A stretch of 64,000 bases of DNA from Neomegalonema sp. (GCA_022760355.1 JALEGB010000044.1:17064-81063), one strand, 5' to 3'. Positions 17,273-26,965 are shown, counted from the stretch's first letter. A program made the numbers and translations. The notes: generated by a model from the letters alone, not told the origin.

Positions 17273-17391
17273 GTTGGGCCTCAACAAAACTTCGGGAGAG
17301 CAGGTTGGGAAGAGAACGTTTCGGGTTTGTCAACCGAACGCAAATTGTCGCCCGATGTCACGGGTGACCTCGCGGAAACGCGTGCGTTTTT

Positions 17392-17405
17392 TGCATAATA
17401 ATGCA
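17392..17405. promoter_or_regulatory. Inverted repeat upstream of formate dehydrogenase, candidate operator
   Basis: TGCAT (17392-17396) and ATGCA (17401-17405) face each other over AATA, in an AT-rich patch 50 bp before the fdh start codon. A related ATGCA-containing palindrome occurs at 10313-10336. The binding protein is unknown. Confidence 0.35.
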
Positions 17406-17454
17406 TAAATAGGCGACGTCGGTTGGAACCTGACGCGTGAAAGGGAGAAGAGCG

Positions 17455-20298
17455 ATGGCGGAAGATCTATGTCGAGAGGCGGTAACTTTTACGCTCGACG
17501 ACCGGGAGGTTGAGGCTGCGCCCGGCGAGACGATCTGGGAAATCGCGACACGCTTGGGCGCGGAGATCCCGCATTTGTGCCACTCGGCCCAGCCCGGTTA
17601 TGCGCCGGATGGGAATTGCCGCGCCTGTATGGTGGAAATCGAGGGCGAGCGGACGCTCGCGGCGTCTTGTATCCGCCGCCCGGTCCCCGGAATGGTCGTC
17701 AAAACGCAGTCTGAGCGCGCCAGCCGCGCGCGGCGCGGGGTGTTGGAGCTCTTGCTCGCAGATCAACCCGAGCGGACGCAGGCTCATGACGCGTCTTCGG
17801 AGTTCTGGCGATGGGCGGATCAGGCCGCGTTGACCGAAAGCCGTTTTCCGCGCCGATCCTCTGACACACCGTTGCTGGATGACTCTCATGTGGCGATGCG
17901 GGTGAATCTGGACGCTTGTATTCACTGCAATCTTTGTGTCCGTGCGTGCCGAGACGTCCAGGCGAACGATGTGATCGGGATGGCCGGGCGCGGCTTTGAA
18001 GCCTCGATCATATTCGATCAAGCGGATCCAATGGGGGCGTCCACCTGCGTCGCCTGCGGCGAATGTGTTCAAGCCTGCCCGACAGGCGCGCTTACGCCAG
18101 CGACGATGGTCGATGCGGACCAGCGCGGCGACAGCGCGGATTTCGAGCGTGAGGTGCGCAGCGTGTGCCCCTATTGCGGGGTCGGATGCCAGCTCAGTTT
18201 TAAACTCAAGCCGGATCCACAGGGCGTCGATCGGATTTTGCGGGTCGATGGCGTTGATGGCCCGGCAAATGAGCAGCGGCTGTGCGTGAAGGGGCGGTTC
18301 GGGTTCGACTATATCGCCCATCCGCATCGGCTGACTCAGCCATTGATCCGAAAAGAAGGGGCGCCCAAGGGGCTCGACGTCGATCCGGCGAATCCCTTTA
18401 CCCATTTTCGGCCTGCGACCTGGGATGAAGCGCTGGACGCGGCGGCGAGCGGTCTTGCGCAGCTGGCGGACGGGTCCGACGGTCGTGCGATCGCTGGTTT
18501 CGGATCGGCCAAATGTTCGAATGAAGAAGCCTACCTGTTTCAGAAACTGATCCGGCAGCGCTTCGGTCACAACAATGTCGACCACTGCACGCGTCTTTGT
18601 CATGCGTCGTCTGTCGCCGCGCTGATGGAAGGGGTGGGATCCGGGGCGGTGACGGCGACGTTCAACGAGATTGAGAACGCGGAAGTCGCCATCGTGATCG
18701 GCTCGAACCCGATGGAGAACCATCCGGTCGCCGCGACGTATTTCAAACAGTTCGCGAAACGCGGCGGCAAGCTGATTGTTATGGATCCAAGGCGCCATGG
18801 GCTCAGCCGCTATGCGCATGAGATGGTTCAGTTCCGCGCAGGCGCGGATGTGGCGATGCTCAACGCGATTCTTCACACCATCGTCGAAGAAGGGCTGACG
18901 GACCAAGACTATATCGCCAAGCACACATCCAACTACGATGCGATGCGGACGCATCTGGCGGCGTTTGCGCCGGAAGACATGGCGGAATTGTGCGGGGTTG
19001 AGGCGGAGCGTTTGCGCGCCATCGCCCGAACGTTCGCGACGTCGAAAGCGTCGATGATTTTCTGGGGCATGGGCGTCAGCCAGCACACGCACGGCACGGA
19101 CAATGCGCGCTGCTTGATTGCGCTGGCCTTGATGACCGGCCATGTCGGTCGGCCGGGCACAGGCCTGCACCCGCTTCGGGGGCAGAACAATGTGCAGGGC
19201 GCATCGGACGCCGGACTGATTCCAATGGTGCTGCCGGACTATCGCAGCGTGACCGACGCGGCCGCGCGGGCGAAGTTCAGCGCGCTTTGGGGATTCGAGA
19301 TCGACCCGCAGCCCGGCTATACGGTTGTGGAGATCCTTGAGCGCATCTTGGACGGCGATGTGCGCGGCATGTACATTCTCGGCGAAAATCCGGCCATGTC
19401 CGATCCAGATCTGAGTCACGCGCGGGAGGCGTTGGCAAAGCTTGAGCACTTGGTTGTGCAGGACATTTTTCTGACCGAAACTGCGATGTTTGCAGATGTG
19501 GTGCTGCCGGCGAGCGCGTGGCCCGAGAAGAACGGTACGGTCACCAATACGAACCGCCAGGTGCAAATGGGGCGCAAGGCCTTGGAGGCGCCGGGACAGG
19601 CGCGGGAGGATTGGCGGATCACGACCGACTTGGCGCGGCGGCTGGGCTTGGACTGGGACTATGAGCATCCGCGTGACGTGTTTGCGGAAATGACGCGCGC
19701 CATGCCCTCCTTGGATAATATCAGCTGGGACCGATTGGAGCGCGAGAACGCAGTTGGATACCCGTCGCTCTCTCCGGATGATCCGGGGCAGCCGGTCGTG
19801 TTCGGCGACCGTTTTCCGCGCGAAGGGGGCAAGGCTTGGTTTGCGCCGGCGCAGATTTTGCCCCCTGCGGAGGCGCCGGACGCTGAGTACCCGATGGTGC
19901 TCACCACAGGGCGACAACTTGAGCATTGGCATACGGGAACGATGACACGTCGTGCGTCCACGCTTGATTCGTTGGAGCCGGAACCGACCGCAGCGCTCCA
20001 TCCTGAAACCTTGGCGCGGCTAAATGTGGCCCCTGGCGAGTTCTTAATGATTAAGACGAGGCGGGGAACCGTGACCTTAAAGGCTCGAGAAGATCGAGCG
20101 GTCGCCCAAGATATGGTGTTTATACCATTCGCGTATACTGAGGCGCCCGCAAACATGTTGACGAACCCCGCCTTGGATCCTTACGGCAAGATTCCTGAAT
20201 TCAAGTTTGCGGCTTGCTCTGCGCATAAAGCCGACAAATTTGCAGTCGACAACGGGACGGGTGAGGGCGCAACTGACGATCGGGCGAGCGCGAGTTAG
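17455..20298 (+). CDS. fdhF-like: Formate dehydrogenase alpha (molybdenum/iron-sulfur) subunit
   Basis: The 947-residue protein has an N-terminal [2Fe-2S] domain (Cys42, 55, 58, 72), a two-cluster ferredoxin domain (Cys155/158/161/165 and Cys198/201/204/208), and a large molybdopterin-binding oxidoreductase domain starting with another [4Fe-4S] motif (CPYCGVGC from residue 238). The active-site motif RLCH, with Cys382 and His383, is where many homologues carry selenocysteine, so this is a cysteine enzyme. It oxidises formate to CO2. The start is the ATG at 17455 after AAGGGAGAAG; a GTG six codons upstream is weaker. No beta or diaphorase subunit (FdsB/FdsG) is in the window; the electron acceptor is unknown. 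Confidence 0.94.
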   Translation: MAEDLCREAVTFTLDDREVEAAPGETIWEIATRLGAEIPHLCHSAQPGYAPDGNCRACMVEIEGERTLAASCIRRPVPGMVVKTQSERASRARRGVLELLLADQPERTQAHDASSEFWRWADQAALTESRFPRRSSDTPLLDDSHVAMRVNLDACIHCNLCVRACRDVQANDVIGMAGRGFEASIIFDQADPMGASTCVACGECVQACPTGALTPATMVDADQRGDSADFEREVRSVCPYCGVGCQLSFKLKPDPQGVDRILRVDGVDGPANEQRLCVKGRFGFDYIAHPHRLTQPLIRKEGAPKGLDVDPANPFTHFRPATWDEALDAAASGLAQLADGSDGRAIAGFGSAKCSNEEAYLFQKLIRQRFGHNNVDHCTRLCHASSVAALMEGVGSGAVTATFNEIENAEVAIVIGSNPMENHPVAATYFKQFAKRGGKLIVMDPRRHGLSRYAHEMVQFRAGADVAMLNAILHTIVEEGLTDQDYIAKHTSNYDAMRTHLAAFAPEDMAELCGVEAERLRAIARTFATSKASMIFWGMGVSQHTHGTDNARCLIALALMTGHVGRPGTGLHPLRGQNNVQGASDAGLIPMVLPDYRSVTDAAARAKFSALWGFEIDPQPGYTVVEILERILDGDVRGMYILGENPAMSDPDLSHAREALAKLEHLVVQDIFLTETAMFADVVLPASAWPEKNGTVTNTNRQVQMGRKALEAPGQAREDWRITTDLARRLGLDWDYEHPRDVFAEMTRAMPSLDNISWDRLERENAVGYPSLSPDDPGQPVVFGDRFPREGGKAWFAPAQILPPAEAPDAEYPMVLTTGRQLEHWHTGTMTRRASTLDSLEPEPTAALHPETLARLNVAPGEFLMIKTRRGTVTLKAREDRAVAQDMVFIPFAYTEAPANMLTNPALDPYGKIPEFKFAACSAHKADKFAVDNGTGEGATDDRASAS

Positions 20299-20351
20299 AC
20301 GCGGTCGCCAGCATCCGGTCAGCGCCCCAAGGCAGCTCAAGGGCTAGGCGC

Positions 20352-20894
20352 ATGGATCAGCTAAAATTGCCGGGCGGCGTAACCGAACTCGAAGAATGGC
20401 TGCATCGCTCGGGCGGCCGTACAGGACGGATCATGGGTGTGCGCCGCGCGCGTTGGGAAGATTGGAGCATCATTCACCGCCTGGCGCTCAGCAACTACTC
20501 GCCCTTTCAGGGCGAGCTGCACCATCTCTCCCGCGTATGCGATGGGCAGTTCGATCTGCGCGCCGCCGCGGACGACGCGCCGGTCGCAACGTTGTTCGCC
20601 AATATGCTCTTCTGTGATTTGGAGGATGAGGCGGACGACGTGGTCGACCGTTTCTTCGCCGTCGTCGATCATTCCCTGCGTCGCCGCTCGGCCCTCGGTC
20701 GTCGGCGCTGGCTGGCGGTCGAGTTGGCGGTTGAAGACTCCGATCTTGATCCGGAAGAATGTCGCGCTGCGCTGGAGGCGGACCCGAGAACGCCGACACT
20801 GGCTTGGTTTGACTATTGCGCGGTGTTCCTACAAGGCGCGGAAGCAGCGCTGATTGACGGCGGCGATTTGCGGCCGGCCGGGGCGCTTCACTAG
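20352..20894 (+). CDS. Hypothetical protein downstream of formate dehydrogenase
   Basis: The 180-residue acidic and helical protein follows the formate dehydrogenase gene by 53 bp in the same direction and probably shares its transcript. No signal peptide or membrane segment is seen. The sequence includes VRRARWEDWSIIHRLALSNYSPF near the N-terminus and a repeated Asp/Glu/Leu pattern (DLEDEADDVVDRFF) that could be helical. It has no recognisable domain. A maturation or regulatory role for the dehydrogenase is inference from position only. The ATG at 20352 is preceded by AAGGGCTAGG. Confidence 0.65.
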   Translation: MDQLKLPGGVTELEEWLHRSGGRTGRIMGVRRARWEDWSIIHRLALSNYSPFQGELHHLSRVCDGQFDLRAAADDAPVATLFANMLFCDLEDEADDVVDRFFAVVDHSLRRRSALGRRRWLAVELAVEDSDLDPEECRAALEADPRTPTLAWFDYCAVFLQGAEAALIDGGDLRPAGALH

Positions 20895-21630
20895 CAGCCA
20901 CACGGCGATAGCTAAAATTTTTCGAACTTTTTTCAGAGGGGTGAAATGCGGCTTCGCGCTGCGGCCGTCGTTCTTTTTGCATTGCCGAAATAAGGCTGGC
21001 CGCGCATCGCGGGGAGTGTTGAGTCGCTGCTGCTGAATTCGATGCAAAAAACCCTGTTGGAAGGATTTCGAACCTCGGCGATGCGTCGCGTTCATGCGGC
21101 GACGCTTTGCAACGAGGGAATATACCCTGAGAGATGGGATGCGCCGCGGCCGTTTCGTGCTCGCGGCTTGTGCGCCGCGTGGCGGCCTGGGGCGCAGCGC
21201 CGTGTCTCTCGCATTGTGACAAAGCTGCGGCCGACCCTAGGGCTCACGGGACCGGCGTAGCGGGACGCGCTTTTGTTCGCCAGACGGGGGCTGTCGGCTC
21301 CAAGCCTTATCGTAAGGCCGCCCACTGCTTCTCGGCCGGGGCTCTTAGACGCGTGGGCGCCCGCATCGACAAATCGTCATTCACGCTCGGCCCGCAAACC
21401 GGGCGGGCGCGCGGAGCCAAGTTGAACGCGACGCCATGGCTGTTCCGCCAAACGCGCAGATGGAGAAGCGGCGCTGGGAAACGCGTCGCAGCGTGGGCGT
21501 CGATTCAATCAAAAAAACTGCAACCATTTCGCGGGCTCCTTCGACGGATTGATTGAGTGCGAGATGAACAGCATCCGCGCGGTTGAATGAAGTGACCACC
21601 ACAAACAAATCGCCGATCAGGAGCAATGCA
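20895..21630. other. Long gene-free interval, no confident gene
   Basis: About 735 bp hold no convincing coding frame. Several Arg-rich open frames exist on both strands (for example 21134-21556 forward), but they have no ribosome-binding site, no familiar domain and biased composition, and are rejected. An A/T-rich patch lies near 20925-20945. The segment immediately before 21631 carries the promoter and AGGAGCA site of the next gene. A stable RNA is possible. Confidence 0.35.
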
Positions 21631-22380
21631 ATGTTGAGCAAATTCTCGAAAGTCGCAGCCGCCGCCATTGTCACAATCAGTGCCATCGGAGTTAGTGCAA
21701 CTGCGTCTGCAAGTGGCGTGAACCTGACTAAAACCGTACCATATGCTGCGAAATACGGCTGGACGATTACTAAAAACTACACCAGTTCACGCGGATGGTG
21801 TGTGGCGCGCGCCCAATACCAAGGCAAGGAATGGCTGTCGCTGATCGTCTCCCAGAAGGGTTGGACGCTGCGCGTGAGCCGTCCGGGCTGGGACACGATT
21901 AAGCAGGGGGGCCGCTATGACGTCGTGCTGCGTACCGATCGCGGCTGGGCTGTCGATTATCGCGCTTGGGGCTATCGAGGCGCGTATGGCGCGCGCGGCG
22001 GCCTGCGGATGAAGATCTTCCCACGCGTTATCACCGCCATGGGGTCGGCGCAGTATTTCTATCTGACCCAGACCGACGGCAAGGTCATCACCGCGTTGGA
22101 TTTGACCGGCAGCAGCTGGACCATCGGCGCGCTGCGCCGCTGTAAGGCTGATCTGGCGCGGACGGGCGGCTACGCAGGCGTCGCGCCGGTGGTGATCAAG
22201 AAGGAAGTCGACGTCGCCGTGAAGCCGAAGGCCATCAAGCCGCTGACCGGCGCGACGGCGAAGGTTGTTGCGCCGGTTAAAGCGAAGGCCGTCGATGCGC
22301 CTGCGCCGGCGAGCCTGGACTTCGCGCCAAGCGAGCTGGAAGTGGCGCCGAAAGCGGGTGAGATCGTCAATCTCCGCTAG
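21631..22380 (+). CDS. Secreted basic protein, unknown
   Basis: The 249-residue product starts at the ATG at 21631, with AGGAGCA 7 bases upstream, and has a signal peptide (AAAAIVTISAIGVSATASA, cleavage likely after about residue 28). The mature part has many aromatic and basic residues (GWCVARAQYQGKEW, RSGWD-like, YRAWGYRGAYGARGG), two cysteines (Cys in GWC and RRC) that could form a disulfide, and a Lys/Ala/Val/Pro-rich tail. No enzyme motif is seen. It may be an envelope or extracellular protein. It ends shortly before a strong intrinsic terminator at 22411-22444. Confidence 0.75.
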   Translation: MLSKFSKVAAAAIVTISAIGVSATASASGVNLTKTVPYAAKYGWTITKNYTSSRGWCVARAQYQGKEWLSLIVSQKGWTLRVSRPGWDTIKQGGRYDVVLRTDRGWAVDYRAWGYRGAYGARGGLRMKIFPRVITAMGSAQYFYLTQTDGKVITALDLTGSSWTIGALRRCKADLARTGGYAGVAPVVIKKEVDVAVKPKAIKPLTGATAKVVAPVKAKAVDAPAPASLDFAPSELEVAPKAGEIVNLR

Positions 22381-22410
22381 AACCGAACATCTGACTGCTT
22401 CTCCCTCCGG

Positions 22411-22444
22411 CCCAGCGTGTTCCGTCGATCACGCTGGGTTTTTT
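22411..22444 (+). terminator. Rho-independent terminator after secreted protein gene
   Basis: CCCAGCGTG (22411-22419) pairs perfectly with CACGCTGGG (22430-22438), 9 bp, followed by six T. It lies 31 bp after the stop codon of the gene at 21631-22380. Confidence 0.9.
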
Positions 22445-22721
22445 GCGTGCTGATCGGCGGATGGCGGAGCGTCGCCCAGCGGGAGGGCGCAGCGGTTGCG
22501 GCCATGGATCGGTTCCGTTTTGCATTGCGGCGCCAATCGGTAGACAATCGGGGGACTGGCGTCGATTCAGACGTTTCGATGGTTCGAGGCCGCGCGCGCC
22601 GCGCCGCGTATGTTTACTTTTTGTTAACGAGCCGGCGCTGGACTGAAAGAGGATCGAGGCGAACATATGTATGGGAGCGTTGATAAAGACTGCGCTTAAG
22701 GTGCTGACGGAGAAAGCGACG

Positions 22722-23456
22722 ATGACTGAGCAGAGCAGACTTGACCGCTATGCGGCCGCGTTCGGCCCCGCGATGGGCCCGTCCCTTTCCGCTGCCAACA
22801 GCGCAGCGGCGGAGGCTCCTGATGACGGGCACGAATATACGCGAAATGAGCGTGTCGCCGATGCGATCGTGCATATCGTCAGCATTGTGTTTGGCATTGC
22901 CGGGGTGAGCGCGCTTCTGACGTTGTCGGCGATTTACAATGACGCGGCGACGATCGCGAGCATCGCGATCTATGGCGTGGGCTTGATCACGGTGTTTATC
23001 ACCTCCGCAGCCTATCACATGATTGACGCTCCGGAATGGAAGAACACGCTGCGCCGGCTGGATCATGCGGCGATCTTTATCAAGATTGCCGGCTCCTACA
23101 CGCCCTTCGCGGTTGTCAGCATTGGCGGCGGCTGGGGCGTGCTGCTGCTGAGCGTGGTGTGGGCGATCGCGGTGATCGGCGCGCCGCTGAAGCTGTTTGC
23201 GCCGGACAAAATTGAGCGCGTGACCATCGCCCTCTATTTGCTGCAGGGGTGGATGCTGCTGTTCGCCATCGGGCCGCTGAAACTTTCGACCGCCGCTTTG
23301 ACGCTGATCTTGATCGGCGGCGGGCTCTACACGATCGGGGTGATCTTCCATCTTTGGCGGAACCTGCCGTTCCACAACGCGATTTGGCATGTTTTTGTCC
23401 TCGCCGGCTCCTGCTGCATGTATGCGGCGGTCCTTGCAGGCATCACACTCGCCTGA
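22722..23456 (+). CDS. Hemolysin III / PAQR family membrane protein
   Basis: The 244-residue protein has seven predicted membrane spans and the three PAQR metal-site motifs: an SxxYH block (SAAYHMI), an LDHAAIF-type Asp-His block, and a closing HNAIWHVFVLAG His-His block. The N-terminal 35 residues are variable and hydrophilic. The bacterial hemolysin-III group is not proven haemolytic; it may be a hydrolase with a zinc-like site in the membrane. The start used is the ATG at 22722 because GGAG lies nine bases upstream; an ATG at 22671 would add 17 residues. It is a single gene with a terminator before it. Confidence 0.88.
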   Translation: MTEQSRLDRYAAAFGPAMGPSLSAANSAAAEAPDDGHEYTRNERVADAIVHIVSIVFGIAGVSALLTLSAIYNDAATIASIAIYGVGLITVFITSAAYHMIDAPEWKNTLRRLDHAAIFIKIAGSYTPFAVVSIGGGWGVLLLSVVWAIAVIGAPLKLFAPDKIERVTIALYLLQGWMLLFAIGPLKLSTAALTLILIGGGLYTIGVIFHLWRNLPFHNAIWHVFVLAGSCCMYAAVLAGITLA

Positions 23457-23689
23457 CGCGTGTCAGTTTGCGCGGCGCGTTCTTGTTTTGAGGTCTTTCG
23501 CGCCGCGCCATAGCGCCTTATGAAGCTTCGCGCCGAGGAGTTGTTCGCGGAGGGTTGATCGACCCTGGCGAAATTCCGAGGCGTAAGTCGTTGCGCGAGC
23601 CTTCTGTGGAGCGGCGTCGGTCGATCCACATCGCGCTCCGGGGGGCGCCGCCACGCGGCGCGACGTGAAGATTCAAGGGAGGCCGTTCT

Positions 23690-24448
23690 ATGAGCCGCTC
23701 ACTGCCACTCGCCGCGCTGCGCGCTGCATCGTCCGCCATCATCGCACTGATCGCGATGATGTCCGCTTCCGTTGCGGTTGCTCAAGATCGCACGGCGGCC
23801 AAGCAATGTGGCGATCTTTCGCTGCCGCCGAAAACCGTCGCCGCAGCATGCCGCAAGGTTGCTGACGACGCCAAGCAGCCGGTTGGCGAGCGCGCCGCCG
23901 CCGCATTCCGCGCCGGCGCTGCGTATCTGAAGCTGAAGTCTTACGCGTTGGCTGAAGATTCCTACTCGGCCGCCATCAAGCTCGACGCGAAGCTGGCCGA
24001 CGCCTATGCCGGTCGCGCATCGGCGCGTGAGGAGCTGAAGAAGACCGCAGAGGCGGAAGCCGACCACAATATGGCGGTATCGCTGAAGCCAACGGACGCG
24101 CGCACGATTTATAATCGTGGTGTTTTCTATTTCCGGTCGGACAAAGAAAAGCAGGCGCGGAACGACTTCTACAAGGCGATTGAGCTGGACCCGAAAGCGG
24201 GCTGGCCGCGCGTCTATCTGGGCGCAATTGACGATCTGAAGGGCAAGGATGATTTGGCGCTGGGCGAATATGAAGCCGCTTTCCGCCTCGATCCTTCGAT
24301 CCTGTCGCAGTTCCAATTGTCGCTGGAGAGCCAGGGCTACAAGGCCGGCGTTCCAGGCAAATACACCGATGAAATGCGCAAGAGCCTCATCGAGTGCATG
24401 AAAAAGAACTGCGTGATTGGCAAGCGCAGCGATCGGAAGAAAAAGTAA
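23690..24448 (+). CDS. Secreted TPR-repeat protein
   Basis: The 252-residue product has a signal peptide (about residues 1-32, ending AVAQ) and then about four TPR repeats, as in AADSYSAAIKLDAKLADAYAGRASA-type blocks, AEADHNMAVSLKPTDARTIYNRGVFYF and KQARNDFYKAIELDPKAGW. TPR domains bind protein partners, so this is probably a periplasmic scaffold or chaperone-like protein. No catalytic residues are seen. Cys in the C-terminal segment (ECMKKNCVIG) may form a disulfide. It lies between unrelated genes and ends 4 bp before a terminator at 24453-24477. Confidence 0.82.
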   Translation: MSRSLPLAALRAASSAIIALIAMMSASVAVAQDRTAAKQCGDLSLPPKTVAAACRKVADDAKQPVGERAAAAFRAGAAYLKLKSYALAEDSYSAAIKLDAKLADAYAGRASAREELKKTAEAEADHNMAVSLKPTDARTIYNRGVFYFRSDKEKQARNDFYKAIELDPKAGWPRVYLGAIDDLKGKDDLALGEYEAAFRLDPSILSQFQLSLESQGYKAGVPGKYTDEMRKSLIECMKKNCVIGKRSDRKKK

Positions 24449-24452
24449 GTCG

Positions 24453-24477
24453 GCGCGCCGGGGGTCGGCGCGCTTTT
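24453..24477 (+). terminator. Rho-independent terminator after TPR gene
   Basis: GCGCGCC (24453-24459) pairs with GGCGCGC (24467-24473) over a seven-base loop, followed by four T. It separates the TPR gene from the convergent MOSC gene. Confidence 0.65.
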
Positions 24478-24501
24478 ACGTGATGAAACGGGCGTTGCTG
24501 G

Positions 24502-25110
24502 TCATCCAGCTGCGCCCTTTGTTTTTTGCGCCGGTGCGTAAATGCGCTGCGGCGGGATGTGGAGGCGGCAGGCCTCGCCCACGCCCAACGCGCCCGTCTT
24601 CTCGACCCAGGCGACGACGCCGCGACGGTCGCGCGCATGTTTCGGGAAGGCGGCGCCAAGGCCCGGCCAGTGGGCGTCAATCGCGTCGCCTGCGTGGCGG
24701 CAAGGATTGTTTTGCATGTCGACCACCAGCGAAACCCCGCCGTCGAACACCAACCGGGACGAGGGGGGGAGATGGGTCAACTCCGGGATCCCGCGCAGGG
24801 AGAGGCTGGCGCCGATCCAGCCTGGATGCAGCGGCGCCTCTGCGCCCATATCCGCAGCAACGCCGGCCAGCTCCTCTTCGGAGACGATCGACACTTGGCG
24901 CGCATTCTTGATTTCGACGCCTCGCGCATATTGCAGCTTTACCCGGCTGCAGGCGGGCCGGGTCAAGCCGCTATGCGCATCTCCTTCAAAGCCGGCATAG
25001 GTCGCTTCGACGCGATCGCGTGATTCGGTCTCGAGCCCACGGCGGCGGTCCGGGTTGACGCCAAGGAAGACGGCCTCGCCGTAGATTTCGGTTGGTGACA
25101 GGATCGGCAT
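24502..25110 (-). CDS. MOSC domain-containing protein
   Basis: The 202-residue product is a MOSC-family protein; the domain is linked to molybdenum cofactor sulfuration and delivery and carries a conserved cysteine, seen here in QNNPCRHAGDAI. The block GFEGDAHSGLTRP resembles the GDRHxG motif near the N-terminus, and LSIRQVSIVSEEEL-type residues follow. Position near the molybdenum enzyme at 17455-20298 makes a link to molybdenum cofactor plausible, but the genes are 4 kb apart and on opposite strands, so it is not shown. A good AGGA ribosome-binding site precedes the ATG at 25110. Confidence 0.88.
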   Translation of the reverse strand: MPILSPTEIYGEAVFLGVNPDRRRGLETESRDRVEATYAGFEGDAHSGLTRPACSRVKLQYARGVEIKNARQVSIVSEEELAGVAADMGAEAPLHPGWIGASLSLRGIPELTHLPPSSRLVFDGGVSLVVDMQNNPCRHAGDAIDAHWPGLGAAFPKHARDRRGVVAWVEKTGALGVGEACRLHIPPQRIYAPAQKTKGAAG

Positions 25111-25274
25111 TGCGGGTCCTCTAATTGCTCAGCCGCCCATTCAAAGCGCGGCGTCGTTTCCGTCGGCCGAGCGGTCGCCCGCAGTGGCGGCGTATGGCGG
25201 CGAACAGGCGATCCTGATCCCCAAAAGCGGAACATAGGCGCTCAGCGTCAAACATATCAGGGAGGTTCGCGAGA

Positions 25275-26945
25275 ATGTTGGCCGACATTGAAATTGCACG
25301 CCGGGCGAAGGCGCGGCCGATCGGCGAGATTGGCGAACGCCTCGGCGTCGACGCCGCGGCGCTATTGCCCTTTGGTCCTGACAAGGCGAAAATCTCAGCT
25401 GATTTCATTGCCGGGCTCCAGGATCGGCCGGACGGCCGGCTGGTGCTGGTTACGGCGATTAACCCCACGCCAGCGGGCGAGGGGAAAACGACAACCACGG
25501 TTGGCCTTGGCGACGGCCTGAACGCCATTGGGAAAAAGGCGGCGATCTGTCTACGCGAGCCCAGCTTGGGGCCCTGTTTCGGCATGAAAGGCGGCGCCGC
25601 TGGCGGCGGGTACGCGCAGGTCGTGCCGATGGAGGACATCAACCTTCATTTCACCGGCGACTTTCACGCGATCACCAGCGCGCATAATCTGCTGGCGGCG
25701 ATGATCGACAATCACCTGTATTGGGGCAACAAGCTGGAGATTGACAGCCGCCGGGTTGCGTGGCGGCGGGTTGTCGACATGAATGATCGGGCGCTGCGTC
25801 AGGTCACAGCCAGCCTGGGCGGGGTGGCGAATGGGTTCCCGCGTGAGACCGGGTTCGACATCACCGTCGCCTCCGAGATCATGGCCATTCTTTGCCTGGC
25901 GGAGGATCTGGCGGACTTGCAGGCGCGGCTGGGGCGGATCGTGGTCGGATATCGGCGCGATCGAACGCCGGTCACCTGTCGCGATCTAAAGGCGGACGGC
26001 GCGATGACTGTGCTGCTGAAGCAGGCGATGGCGCCCAATCTGGTTCAGACGCTGGAGAACAATCCAGCGCTGATCCATGGCGGTCCGTTCGCGAACATCG
26101 CGCATGGCTGCAACTCCGTCATTGCAACGAAAACGGCGCTGAAGCTCGCGGACTATGTTGTCACTGAAGCGGGGTTTGGCGCGGACCTTGGCGCAGAAAA
26201 GTTTTTTGACATCAAGTGCCGCGCCGCGGGGCTGAAGCCTGCCGCCGCCGTAGTGGTGGCGACGGTGCGCGCGCTTAAAATGAATGGGGGCGTTGCGCGG
26301 GGCGAGCTTGGCGCGGAGAATGTGGCGGCGTTGCGCAAGGGCTGCGTGAATCTGGGGCGGCACATCGAGAATGTGAAGCAATTCGGCGTACCGCCTCTGG
26401 TGGCGATTAACCGGTTTGTGAGCGATACGGAGGCTGAGATCGCCGCGGTGCAGGAGTTTGTCGCGGCGCAGGGGTCTGAAGCGTTTGTCTGCGACCATTG
26501 GGCGAAAGGCTCGGCGGGGATCACAGCGCTGGCGGAGCGGGTTGCGGAGGTCGCGGATCAGGGGCATGCCCAGTACGCCCCGCTTTACCCTGCGGAGATG
26601 GGGCTGTTTGAGAAGATCGAAACGATCGCCAAGCGGATCTATCGGGCGAATGAAGTGCTCGCCGACAGCAAGATTCGGGATCAGCTGCGGGCTTGGGAAC
26701 AGGCGGGCTATCGTGAGTTGCCCATCTGTATTGCGAAAACGCAGTACAGCTTTTCGACCGATCCGAGCCTTCTGGGTGCGCCGGAGGGGCATGGCGTGCC
26801 GGTTCGCGAAGTGCGTCTTGCGGCGGGCGCTGGTTTCATTGTCGCGATCTGCGGTGAGATCATGACGATGCCTGGCCTGCCCAGCGCGCCAAGCGCGGAG
26901 GCGATTGGGCTCGGGGACGATGGCGAAATCATCGGGCTGTTTTAG
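25275..26945 (+). CDS. fhs: Formate--tetrahydrofolate ligase
   Basis: Fhs joins formate to tetrahydrofolate using ATP, producing 10-formyl-THF for purine, formyl-Met and C1 pathways. The 556-residue product matches the family length (about 555). The P-loop-like [14 protein letters not shown] starts at residue 65, [30 protein letters not shown] is the conserved formate and folate region, and [18 protein letters not shown] and [13 protein letters not shown] follow. With a formate dehydrogenase at 17455-20298 on the same strand, the organism can either oxidise formate or assimilate it. The ATG at 25275 has GGGAGG upstream. Confidence 0.97.
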   Translation: MLADIEIARRAKARPIGEIGERLGVDAAALLPFGPDKAKISADFIAGLQDRPDGRLVLVTAINPTPAGEGKTTTTVGLGDGLNAIGKKAAICLREPSLGPCFGMKGGAAGGGYAQVVPMEDINLHFTGDFHAITSAHNLLAAMIDNHLYWGNKLEIDSRRVAWRRVVDMNDRALRQVTASLGGVANGFPRETGFDITVASEIMAILCLAEDLADLQARLGRIVVGYRRDRTPVTCRDLKADGAMTVLLKQAMAPNLVQTLENNPALIHGGPFANIAHGCNSVIATKTALKLADYVVTEAGFGADLGAEKFFDIKCRAAGLKPAAAVVVATVRALKMNGGVARGELGAENVAALRKGCVNLGRHIENVKQFGVPPLVAINRFVSDTEAEIAAVQEFVAAQGSEAFVCDHWAKGSAGITALAERVAEVADQGHAQYAPLYPAEMGLFEKIETIAKRIYRANEVLADSKIRDQLRAWEQAGYRELPICIAKTQYSFSTDPSLLGAPEGHGVPVREVRLAAGAGFIVAICGEIMTMPGLPSAPSAEAIGLGDDGEIIGLF

Positions 26946-26965
26946 CGGTCGACCAGGCTTGCCTT

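Noticed and set aside
17467..20001. Long antisense open frame under formate dehydrogenase (about 844 codons)
   Set aside because: It is a shadow of the sense gene in biased GC-rich DNA and shows no domain.
21062..21075. T-arm-like sequence (reverse complement of GGTTCGAAATCC), possible tRNA on minus strand
   Set aside because: The flanking bases do not form the T stem or acceptor stem of a tRNA.
21134..21556. Forward open frame of 140 codons in the gene-free interval
   Set aside because: Arg/Ala-rich random-looking composition, no ribosome-binding site and no recognisable domain.
25111..25274. THF riboswitch upstream of fhs
   Set aside because: No recognisable conserved core was seen in the gap.
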